A DNA stretch of 64,000 bases, from the NCBI RefSeq assembly GCF_014844075.1, contig NZ_CP062165.1:2046001-2110000 (forward strand), in the 5' to 3' direction. Each line of letters starts with the position of its first letter. The first letter of the stretch is position 1. This document shows positions 51,342 to 60,100 of this stretch, one piece after another. The notes below the pieces were generated by a model. It did not search any database. It was not told the DNA's origin and saw nothing but the letters and a program-made list of their open reading frames with translations. Origin of the DNA: Paenibacillus sp. JNUCC-31 (GTDB lineage Bacteria; Bacillota; Bacilli; Paenibacillales; Paenibacillaceae). A program made the translations under genes and the position numbers.

Positions 51342-53382
51342 TGCCGAGCGCCTCCGTCTGACTTCTCAGCGGGGGTTCTTCATTTTGTACAAATACATAA
51401 TTGCCGCCAGGCATGAGCTCTCTTGCCTTCACATTATCCATAAGTGACAGATTCAAAATGTCGACCAGCATCTTCTTCAGTTCCGGATCAAATACCGGAC
51501 ACATCAGTTCAATTCTCCGCTTCAAGTTGCGGGTCATCCAGTCTGCGCTGGACAGATACACATCCGGATTGCCGTTATTTTCAAAATAAAACAGCCTGGA
51601 GTGTTCCAGGAACCGGTCTACGATGCTAATTACCCGAATATTCTCACTCAGTCCCTCTACACCAGGACGCAAACAGCACACGCCTCGCACAATCAGGTCA
51701 ATCTGCACACCAGCCTGAGAGGCCAGATATAATTCATCAATGATGTCCTGATGGGATAAAGAATTGATTTTGGCAATGATCCGGGACCGCCTTCCCTTCA
51801 GAGCATGTTCCGTCTCCCGGCGAATGAGTGAGAACAATTCATCCTTCATGCCATCTGGAGCCACGCGAAATGCCTGCAACGCTTTTGGTCCGGAATAACC
51901 GGTAATCTCATTGAACAATTCCGATGCATCCTCGCCAATGATGGGATTGGAGGTAAACAGTCCTACGTCGGTGTATACTTTGGCCGTACTTTCATTATAG
52001 TTACCTGTACCGACATGCACGTACCTTCTCAGACCACTCTGTTCCCTGCGTACGACCAGAATAATCTTGGCATGCGTCTTTAACCCAACCAATCCATATA
52101 CCACGTGACAGCCTGCCTTCTCCAGCGTACGGGCCCAAGCAATATTCCGTTCTTCATCAAAACGGGCTTTCAATTCAACAACGACCGTCACCTGTTTACC
52201 GCTCTCTGCCGCATGCGCCAGTGCAGGAATCAGACGTGAGTCGCCGTTCACTCGATATAACGTCATTTTGATCGCCATCACGCGTGGATCTTCTGAAGCC
52301 TCAAGAATAAAATCCGTTACCGGTTCGAACGACTCGTACGGATGATGAACCAGCACGTCGCGTTTGCGCAGCAGTTCGAAGTGGCTCTCGCGTGGAAGGA
52401 ATTCCAGCGGGTATACCGGCTGCACGGGAGCATATTTCAGATGCGTGAAACCTTCCAGACTGTCTACAAATCCAGCCAGAAAACTTAGATCCAGCGGTCC
52501 ATCGATTTCGTACACGGGGTCCTGAATATCGAACTCTTCCTGCAGCTCAAGCAATGCGTCCGAACGAAAATCCTTGCATATTTCCAGTCGTACCGGCGCT
52601 CCCCGGCGTCTGCGGCGCAGCTCCTTCTCAATGGCTTCAAGCAGATCTTCGGCTTCTTCTTCATTAATGGAAAGGTCCGCATTCCGGGTCACGCGGAATT
52701 CCTGTACAGCCAGCGGAACGTACCCGCTGAAGAGAGTATGAATATGATGTTTGATGAGGTCCTCGATCAGAATGAACGTTTTCTTTTTACTATTCGCCCG
52801 AAGGGGCACCTGCACCACCCGCGGCAGATTGGAAGGCACCTGAACAATAGCCAAAAACGGCTCGTCTTCCTGCTCTTCTTCCTTCTGCAGCATCACCGAC
52901 AGATATACAGACTTATTGTGTACCAATGGAAATGGCCGGCTTGAATCGATAGCCATCGGTGTTAATACTGGAAAAATGATCTCATGAAAATACTGGTCCA
53001 TTGCACGCTGCTGGGTCACATTGAGATCCGTATATTCCTGAAAATTCACGCCTTTCTTGGCGAGCAGGCGAATAAGTTCCCGATAGGTTTTATATTGCTC
53101 GGCGACCATGGCCCCGGTACGTTTAATCAACCTGCGGTACAGACCGGAAGGCGTGTACCCCGTAAAATCCTTTTGTGTGAATCCGGCCTTGATCTTCTCT
53201 TTTGTCTCCGCTACCCTTACACTTACAAACTCGTCCAGATTACTGGCGACAATGCCAAGAAACCTCATGCGTTCCAGCAGAGGCGTGGTTGGATCTTGCG
53301 CCTCCTGAAGCACACGTCGATTGAATTCCACCCAACTTAAATCACGGTTAACGTAGTTCCCTGTTTTGATATCTCTATGCAT
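51301..53382 (-). CDS. ppk1: Polyphosphate kinase 1
   Basis: 693 residues. The N domain (NRDLSWVEFNRRVLQEAQDP), the head domain (DRSFPLVHNKSVYLSVML-like stretch) and two PLD-like C domains are present. HHPYESFEPVTDFILEASEDPRVMAIKMTLYRV, VELKARFDEERNIAWARTLEKAG and VGLKTHAKIILVVRRE (the latter with the phosphorylated histidine) are PPK1 signatures. RYVHVGTGNYNESTAKVYTDVGLFT and FLEHSRLFYFENNG complete them. It makes polyphosphate reversibly from ATP. The 3' end lies inside the 3' end of ppx on the other strand, an unusual way to pair synthesis and breakdown genes. Confidence 0.96.
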   Translation of the reverse strand: MHRDIKTGNYVNRDLSWVEFNRRVLQEAQDPTTPLLERMRFLGIVASNLDEFVSVRVAETKEKIKAGFTQKDFTGYTPSGLYRRLIKRTGAMVAEQYKTYRELIRLLAKKGVNFQEYTDLNVTQQRAMDQYFHEIIFPVLTPMAIDSSRPFPLVHNKSVYLSVMLQKEEEQEDEPFLAIVQVPSNLPRVVQVPLRANSKKKTFILIEDLIKHHIHTLFSGYVPLAVQEFRVTRNADLSINEEEAEDLLEAIEKELRRRRRGAPVRLEICKDFRSDALLELQEEFDIQDPVYEIDGPLDLSFLAGFVDSLEGFTHLKYAPVQPVYPLEFLPRESHFELLRKRDVLVHHPYESFEPVTDFILEASEDPRVMAIKMTLYRVNGDSRLIPALAHAAESGKQVTVVVELKARFDEERNIAWARTLEKAGCHVVYGLVGLKTHAKIILVVRREQSGLRRYVHVGTGNYNESTAKVYTDVGLFTSNPIIGEDASELFNEITGYSGPKALQAFRVAPDGMKDELFSLIRRETEHALKGRRSRIIAKINSLSHQDIIDELYLASQAGVQIDLIVRGVCCLRPGVEGLSENIRVISIVDRFLEHSRLFYFENNGNPDVYLSSADWMTRNLKRRIELMCPVFDPELKKMLVDILNLSLMDNVKARELMPGGNYVFVQNEEPPLRSQTEALGIIPWKPAEWSAIT

Positions 53383-53630
53383 GTATGGCCTCCGAATGTG
53401 TTGCGTATCTATCCTTGGTTAGATGTTCTCCTGTAATTGTACTATTCGTAATCAGCTACAAGCGTCATCGCAGTGTAAATGCTATGTAAAATTTATGTAA
53501 ATGATACCTTATGACGATAACTTTTTCCATCCCTTTACAAAGAGAAGTAGACAGAGTAAAGTGATGTACAGTGTAAAATGGTTCATTTCCTGTTTTCATT
53601 CCAAAATTGTATTTGTTAAAGGAGTATATA

Positions 53631-53858
53631 ATGAAATCCAATAAACCTAGAACGTTACAAAAAAATATAGAATTTTTCACAGCTGCCCTATCCCAATGCA
53701 CCGTAACCGCATGGCAGGAAGATCCGGCTGGCGTATACTGCGAGGTAGGTCGCGGCATCGTGGAGCGAATCAGCGAAGATAGCGTGCGTATTCGCAACGA
53801 TAACGGTACGAAGAGTCATTATGACCGGGATGTTACGATGTTCCAGACCGAAAAATAA
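53631..53858 (+). CDS. Small hypothetical protein (75 aa)
   Basis: 75 residues from the ATG at 53631, seven bases after AAAGGAG. KSNKPRTLQKNIEFFTAALS is followed by QCTVTAWQEDPAGVYCEVGR, then GIVERISEDSVRIRNDNGTK and a short end. The second half looks like a small beta-barrel (Sm or KOW-like strands), but no family is recognised. No signal or membrane segment. A likely structured RNA with a terminator follows at 53912. Confidence 0.65.
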   Translation: MKSNKPRTLQKNIEFFTAALSQCTVTAWQEDPAGVYCEVGRGIVERISEDSVRIRNDNGTKSHYDRDVTMFQTEK

Positions 53859-53906
53859 TGTTGTGTTAATACGAAAAAAAGACTAGCTTTCCGAAACACG
53901 ATGTTG

Positions 53907-54080
53907 TATACTCTTGCCACAAGGAAAGGAGGTGCGTCAACATTTCTAATGACATGTTGAACGTGTCCCTTACCCGATCCACTAGCTCAAATTAACTGAG
54001 TCTGGTGGAGGCGCGGGATACGGATCAAGGTTTCAAAAAGCGCCACGGGTAGAAAAGCCGTCTTCGGACGGCTTTTTGTT
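53907..54080 (+). ncRNA. Candidate structured small RNA or leader
   Basis: TATACT (53907-53912) could be a -10 box. After it AAAGGAGGTG, then CGTCAACAT pairing with ATGTTGAACG, then CCACTAGCTCA pairing with TGAGTCTGGTGG, then GGCGC pairing with GCGCC. The block ends in a perfect terminator, AAAAGCCGTC-TTCG-GACGGCTTTT (54053-54076). A 13-codon frame (53954-53995) lies inside but has no well-placed ribosome site. I cannot assign it to a known RNA family. It could be a free sRNA or an attenuated leader of the GH53 gene. Confidence 0.55.
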
Positions 54081-54204
54081 TTGTCTTTTTTCGGGAAAGG
54101 TTGAAAAAACAACCAAAATATTGGAAATGGACCCTGTAGTTGAGCAAAGGATGCCCGATATAATTAGGTTGCAACTCAACCCATATTCGAGGAGGCATAT
54201 TGTA

Positions 54205-55254
54205 ATGCTCAAAAATGTAAGGGGTTTCAAAACATCCATTGCTTTGGTCTTTGTTTTGTTATTCACCTCCATTATGCTGCCTGCAGGCCAGCAAGCCAGT
54301 GCAGCACCCAGCTTCGCCAAAGGAGCCGATATCAGTTGGGTTCCCGGAATGGAAGCGCAAGGTTACAAATGGAAAGACAAGAACGGTGTACAACGTGATA
54401 TTATCGATATTCTGAAAAAAGATTATCAGATCAACTCGGTTCGTATTCGTGTGTTTGTTAATCCTTCGAATGATTATGGTAACGGTTACATGAATAAAGA
54501 CCGTGCTGCTGTGCTGGCACAACGTGCCAAAAATGCAGGGATGAGTGTCATGCTGACACTGCACTACAGTGATTCCTGGGCTGATCCGGGTCAACAAACC
54601 AAACCTGCAGCCTGGAAAAATTATACGTTCCAGCAGCTGATGGATGCCGTATGGAATCACACGCGTGAAGTCATGACGGCCATGCAGAGCAAAGGCGTAA
54701 CCCCGGATTGGGTGCAAATCGGTAACGAAACAAGCAACGGCATGTTATGGGAAGATGGCAAAGCATCCACCAACATGAAAAATTATGCATGGCTGGTGAA
54801 CACAGGCCATAATGCCGTGAAGTCCATCAGCACCAACACCAAAACAATTGTTCACCTGGCCGGTGGAGACGATAACGCCCTCTACGTATGGAATATCGGT
54901 GGTCTGATCAATAATGGTGCCAACTTTGACATGATCGCCATGTCCCTCTACCCTTCCGCTTCCGGTTGGAATACGGCGGTGACCAATACGGTGAACAATG
55001 CCAAGGATCTAATTAACCGGTATGGCAAAGAGATCATCATATCCGAAATTGGCATGGACAATAACCAGGCAGCGGCTGGCAAAAGCTTTGTGGCGGCGAT
55101 GAAAAACCAAATTCGCAATCTGCCGAATGGCAAAGGTAAAGGTGTATTCTACTGGGAACCTCAGGCTACACCAGGGTACAACGGTGGCTACGGCAAAGGC
55201 GCATGGCAGTCAAATATGATGCCAACAGTCATTTTGGAAGGATTTATTGACTAA
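54205..55254 (+). CDS. ganB: Secreted GH53 endo-beta-1,4-galactanase
   Basis: 349 residues from the ATG at 54205 behind GGAGG. Sec signal peptide (about 1-33, SIMLPAGQQASA). The GH53 barrel starts FAKGADISWVPGMEAQGYKW and has SVRIRVFVNPSNDYGNGY, LTLHYSDSWADPGQQTKPAAW, DWVQIGNETSNGML with the acid/base Glu, and EIIISEIGMDN with the nucleophile Glu. VFYWEPQATPGYNGGYGKGAW follows. It cuts the beta-1,4-galactan side chains of pectin (type I arabinogalactan). No ganA or ganSPQ genes are nearby. The symbol follows the Bacillus name of this enzyme. Confidence 0.93.
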   Translation: MLKNVRGFKTSIALVFVLLFTSIMLPAGQQASAAPSFAKGADISWVPGMEAQGYKWKDKNGVQRDIIDILKKDYQINSVRIRVFVNPSNDYGNGYMNKDRAAVLAQRAKNAGMSVMLTLHYSDSWADPGQQTKPAAWKNYTFQQLMDAVWNHTREVMTAMQSKGVTPDWVQIGNETSNGMLWEDGKASTNMKNYAWLVNTGHNAVKSISTNTKTIVHLAGGDDNALYVWNIGGLINNGANFDMIAMSLYPSASGWNTAVTNTVNNAKDLINRYGKEIIISEIGMDNNQAAAGKSFVAAMKNQIRNLPNGKGKGVFYWEPQATPGYNGGYGKGAWQSNMMPTVILEGFID

Positions 55255-55309
55255 ACGCGTTGGGTAGAAGGGTTTAGGAGCAGCTGGTGACCGTTCCGGG
55301 GTCGGATCG

Positions 55310-55432
55310 TTCTTTCGATCGCTGTTATCCCCGGATTTTTTTGTATTCCTATTTCATAGGATAAAATCCGGGGATAAAGGCGCACGCTTCGCTTCTTCAG
55401 AATCGATTCCGTCCCCTCCACTACGTTGGCTG
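55310..55432 (+). repeat. Dispersed hairpin repeat, copy D
   Basis: TTCGATCGCTGTTATCCCCG leads to a perfect 15-base stem, TTATCCCCGGATTTT with AAAATCCGGGGATAA, an inner ATTCCTAT-ttc-ATAGGAT stem, then the tail GGCGCACGCTTCGCTTCTTC. It is the most regular copy. It lies between the GH53 stop and a terminator. Confidence 0.85.
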
Positions 55433-55479
55433 CTAATGAGACACTTCAAAACGTGTTAAGTCACACGGGTGGGTAAGGT

Positions 55480-55517
55480 AAAAGGCGCTGCTCCAATTCG
55501 GGTGCAGCGCCTTTTTG
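55480..55517 (+). terminator. Terminator after GH53 and repeat D
   Basis: AAAGGCGCTGC pairs with GCAGCGCCTTT and five T follow. It lies 225 bases after the GH53 stop. From here to 55706 I see only AT-rich sequence with a TATAAT at about 55648 that could serve the next gene. Confidence 0.85.
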
Positions 55518-55706
55518 GGGAGTTGGAGTAAGCTAGGCTGGAGCGGTTAGTTAGTTTAGTTAGATCGATTCCTTGGATTGGTTCATGTTAATTTGGAACG
55601 TTTAGATGAACTTGGACGTAAATAGTATATTCGCTTATATACCAATATAATAAGATAAGATTCAGGCTGCACATGCATAACCTTATTACAGAAGGTAGGG
55701 AAACGT

Positions 55707-56207
55707 ATGGGATTTTTAAAAGAACTGGGACAGTTTGCTGGTGAAGTCACTGGCAAAGTACTGGGCGGCACCGTCAGAGTGGCTGGTGAACTTGCAGGGA
55801 GCCCATTCATTAAAGAAATTGGTGATGGCGTAGAGAAAGCTACGATTAACACAGGGAAAACGGTAGGACAACTTGCTAGCGGAACCTATGATATGGCCAG
55901 TGGTATGATCAAAAAAGACGATGCAACGTTAGACGCAGGACTTGCCGATATCGGAGGAGCCTTTACCAATACAGCGAAAGGTGTAGCGGTATCCGCGAAG
56001 TATGTGTATAAAGGTGGTAAAGATGTTGTCGTTGGCATGAAAGAAGACGATATGGAGAGAGTAAAGCTCGGGGCAAAACATCTGGTCGCCGCTGCGGCAG
56101 TCACCACATTAGCTGTAGGGCTCGTGGAGGTTATGGATGGTGCTGAAAGTATGGATTCGGCAGAATCCATAGATAACACGATTACACATGACGTTGCACC
56201 TCATTAG
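55707..56207 (+). CDS. Hypothetical glycine-rich amphipathic protein
   Basis: 166 residues, ATG at 55707 with AGGTAGGG upstream. No signal peptide. Many small residues in GxxxG patterns (ELGQFAGEVTGKVLGGTVRV, GELAGSPFIKEIGDGVEKAT, GQLASGTYDMASGMIKKDDA), then one hydrophobic stretch (LVAAAAVTTLAVGLVEVM) and an acidic end with the repeated words DGAESMD, SAESID. Such sequences often form membrane-associating helices. It resembles uncharacterised proteins of Bacillales; no function is claimed. A strong terminator follows. Confidence 0.7.
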   Translation: MGFLKELGQFAGEVTGKVLGGTVRVAGELAGSPFIKEIGDGVEKATINTGKTVGQLASGTYDMASGMIKKDDATLDAGLADIGGAFTNTAKGVAVSAKYVYKGGKDVVVGMKEDDMERVKLGAKHLVAAAAVTTLAVGLVEVMDGAESMDSAESIDNTITHDVAPH

Positions 56208-56272
56208 GTGGCGTATGCTAGTCCAGCATAACACGGGTTATAGAATACAACTCATAACGCCATCGCCATTAC

Positions 56273-56311
56273 AAAACGGCCGCTCATCCCATCGTGATTA
56301 GCGGCCGTTTA
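56273..56311. terminator. Bidirectional terminator
   Basis: AAACGGCCGCT pairs with AGCGGCCGTTT around 15 bases. It lies between two convergent genes and can serve both. Confidence 0.85.
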
Positions 56312-56335
56312 TCTGTTTATATGATGTTAAATCAA

Positions 56336-56980
56336 TTACTTTGCTTCGCCAACAACGGTAAAGCGTTCATTTTTATGCTGCGGGTTCTCGATCTCATCCA
56401 CCAAAGCAATGGCATAGTCCGCATAGCTGATGTAGCTTTTGCCTTCACTGTTCATCATAATCACGTCATGGCCAGCTTGATATTTGCCAGTACGTACGCC
56501 TTCCGGATTAAAGAAACCAGCCGGGCTCAGGAACGTCCATTGAATACCAGAGGAAGCTTGCAGATCCTGCAGGTTTTGCCCTTGGTTGGTCGCTGTTGCT
56601 TTGTAAGCATCAGGGAATCCTGGGGAATCCACAAGGCGCAAGGTTTTGGTTTCGTCCGTGAACAGACTGCCTGCTCCACCAACAACAATCAGACGAGTGC
56701 TCGGCGCATCCTTCAGGACATGGATCAAGGCTTGTCCCACTTCAACATGCAGGTTTTCTTTACCTGCTGGTGCACCGAATGCATTGACGATAACATCGAA
56801 TGATTTGACATCTTCGCCTGTAAGATCGAATACATCTTTCTCGAGCACATTCAGGCTCTTATCCTCCACCTTGGATGCATTTCGAACAATGGCTGTAACC
56901 TCATGTCCTCTGTCCGCAGCTTCTTTCAAGATCAACTGTCCCGCTTTGCCTGTTGCACCAATAATTCCAATTTTCATCAT
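56336..56980 (-). CDS. NAD(P)-binding atypical SDR (NmrA/YwnB-like)
   Basis: 214 residues, from the first of two adjacent ATG codons at 56980 behind AAAGGAGA. KIGIIGATGKAGQLILKEAA is the GxxGxxG nucleotide motif of NAD(P)H-binding atypical short-chain dehydrogenases. VIVNAFGAP, RLIVVGGAGSLF and WTFLSPAGFFNPEG follow as in B. subtilis YwnB and similar proteins. The canonical YxxxK pair is absent, so it may be a redox sensor or a reductase. The substrate is unknown. It is a single gene. Confidence 0.87.
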   Translation of the reverse strand: MMKIGIIGATGKAGQLILKEAADRGHEVTAIVRNASKVEDKSLNVLEKDVFDLTGEDVKSFDVIVNAFGAPAGKENLHVEVGQALIHVLKDAPSTRLIVVGGAGSLFTDETKTLRLVDSPGFPDAYKATATNQGQNLQDLQASSGIQWTFLSPAGFFNPEGVRTGKYQAGHDVIMMNSEGKSYISYADYAIALVDEIENPQHKNERFTVVGEAK

Positions 56981-57060
56981 AATCTCTCCTTTGATTTGTA
57001 AATTCAAACTCTATGTTGTAACTATAATGGTTACAATATATCTTGTCAACTACCACGATA

Positions 57061-57093
57061 AACCCCTGTCATCCCAAAAGATGAACAGGGGTT
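57061..57093 (-). terminator. Terminator of GH119-type gene
   Basis: AACCCCTGT and ACAGGGGTT form a perfect nine-base stem 37 bases after the stop at 57131. The T run is short. Confidence 0.6.
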
Positions 57094-57130
57094 CAAGGTA
57101 TGACCTAAAATCTGTGACTATCTTACACCA

Positions 57131-60100
57131 TCACGCGCTCTTTCGCTGTATTGCCTGTAAAGTAACTTGCCTATTGGAAGTCGGGAGAAAATTCACACGC
57201 TTCTCGAATTCCAAAGCGGTCTGCGCTCCGGCGGGGGCACCTGGTGAAATGGCTCCCGCACTGTACGTGCTAACCCCCAGCGGGAACTGATAGTTTTTCC
57301 CGCCGTTGTTGTCCCACGTACCGCTGCCGTTGTTAAATACCGCCTCCAGACCGGTTGCCGTACCTACATCAATGGTGATCTTGTTGTAACCCGGTATTTC
57401 TGCCGCTGGCATCACCACGCCAGGAGGTGTCGTCCACGTTCCGCCCGTCGGACGGTAATGAATATTCGGACTTGTATATCCCTGCTTGTAATAGATGGTC
57501 ACACTGTTGCTGTCCGGGACAGCGTCCGTCGTTACCACAAGTTCGGTACTGGCGGCAGATTTGTTGTTCGCTGCATCATAGGCTTTGAGCGTATAGCTGT
57601 AAGTGGTTAAAGGCTTCAGGCCGCTGTCCGTGTAACCAGGCGTTGTACTTGTACCTACCTTCGTTCCGTCACGGAAAATTTCATATCCGGCCACACCAAC
57701 ATCATCGGATGAAGCTTCCCATGTCAGCGTGATACGGTCCGCCGCTTTGGATGTTTCCGCTAATCCGGATGGCACACTTGGTGCGGTTACATCCACTACG
57801 GGGGCACCTTCGGTGATTTTTCCTGCGCTGTACGTACTGACGCCCAGAGGAAACTGATAATTTTTTCCACCGTTGTTATCCCATGTACCACTGCCATTAT
57901 TAAATACCGCTTCCACACCGGAAGCCGCACCTGCATCAATCGTCATTTTGTAGTAACCCGGCATTTCCGCCGCAGACATCTTCACACCGGGAGAAGTCGT
58001 CCATGCCCCGCCTGTCGGGCGATAATGAATATATGGATTCGCATATCCCTGCTTGTAATAAATCGTAACGATGTTCCCCTCTTCCGTCTCTACCGTCACG
58101 AGTGCACTGTCTGGAGACATGTTGCCCGCAGCGTCCACCGCCTTCACCGTATAGCTGTAGCTGGTGGCAGGAGTGAGAGATTCATCCGTGAACGATAGCT
58201 TCACACTTTCTCCTACCTTGCTGCCATTCCGGTAAATGTCATATCGTGCCACGCCGTAATTGTCGCTGCTGGCTGTCCATTCAAGTGTCACGGACGAAGC
58301 AGTCATTCCCTTGACTTTCACATTTGCAGGTGCCGTTGGCGGTTGTGTATCTGCCCCCAGCGTCGTCACCTTCAAAGGGGTGCTCGCGGCAGAACTATTA
58401 TTCGCCTTGTCCTTTGCCTTGATCGTATACCCATACTCGGTTTCTGGTTGGAGCCCGGTGTCCGTATAACTTGCTGTCTTGGAACTCCCCACCTGGGTAC
58501 CATCGCGGTAAATGTCATAACCTTCCACCCCAACGTCATCAGATGATTCGCTCCATTCCAATGTAACACCCCGGTCCGTGACCCCCACTGTCTTCACATC
58601 CGTCGGTGCTTCTGGTGGTGTACGGTCTACGACTAGGAACGGATGTGTACCTTTGATGGTGCCATTGGCGTCCTCCACCATTTTTCCGGATGCATCTTTG
58701 GTATATTTGCCTGTACCTACATAGACGGTCTGAATGTCACTCCGGGTAACATTGCCATTGGCATCAACCACTTCAATATAATAATCGACCATTTGATCCT
58801 GGAATTCGTCAAAATACGTATAATACAGGTCACCAATTTCCTGAGCTGGTACCCGTTTGAACATATCCGTGCTGCTTGGCTGCCAGGCGACACCATTGAT
58901 ATCCGGCTTCAAATCGCGCTTGTTCATCGGGTATTCCTTCCAGGTGCTGACCTTGGCTGGGTCAATATTAGCCACGCCCTTCGCCTTGAGATCTGCTGGA
59001 TCATACACTCGGAACGTGTTGTCCTTGGCATCAGCCCGTTTGTCACGATGCGTACGCACCTTCACTTTGATATCACTAATTCCGTTTGCATCATAGGCAT
59101 AGGTGTAAATGCCAAAGGTATTGTCAAAATAATGGAGCGTCCATCCTTCTGCCTTGCTGACGTTGGCACTGCCGGGATTATACGGATAACGCTGAGGCCA
59201 CCAGACCGATGGGCCCGTACGATCCTTTGCCAGTTGGGTGTTTACATAGGGCTTGGAAAAGAATAAAGATTGATTGAACGACAGTGTCGGCTTCACGCCA
59301 TCATCCACGTTTTCATCGTAATAACCAAATCCGGAGTCCAGCGCTGGCAGTAAAAAGTACCAACTAAGTTCAGCAGGATTGGCTCCGTCCTTATAATCGT
59401 TCGCCGGGTCCCCTTTTACCGGGTAAGCCATCATCCATGGATTAAGCTGATTGCCTTCATACGTAATCTCACGATCAAGCGCTGTTGTCGGCTTCCAGTA
59501 ATTCGGATGGCTGTCCAGCCAGATCTGCTCAGCCGTCTTTGCATAATTGAGTGCAGCCTGCTCTAGCGCAAAATTGCGCTCCAGATAATGATATCCATAC
59601 TCGAACGATACCGTCATGCCTTCCGCGACGCCGTCCAGATTTTTTTTCGGCTCCAGATTAAGACCGGTTGCCTTGTTAAATGCATCAAACTGGCCTTTCC
59701 AGATCCCAAAAGGCAGACGCCAATGATACCACGTCGGATCGGACGACGAGTCGCGTGTATCGATCCACGATCCGTCTTGCACGTGTACAACGTCATCAGT
59801 TTTCGGGGTATTCGTACGCAAATATTCGTTGATGCTTTCCCCTTTTACTCCCTGCTGGGAATAAGTCACATTACCTGCATTACGCCACGTATCCTCCGAA
59901 CCAGCGCGACCAGAGGAGTTATCTCCGTCATGTGCAATGACAAAAAACTGCTTCTGATCCACCATGCCTTCGAACGGCTTAAGTGCATCGGCTTTGACCG
60001 AGCCCTGATAACCTTCCTCCCATGATTCAGCCTGAGCGACTGGAATTCCAACGACACGTTTCTCTGTACCCGTGTCAGGATTGACGTATCGAACCCAGTG

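Noticed and set aside
53954-53995. 13-codon leader peptide inside the candidate RNA
   Set aside because: The AAAGGAGGTG lies 20 bases upstream, too far for normal initiation, and the first codons pair in a hairpin. Kept only as a note.
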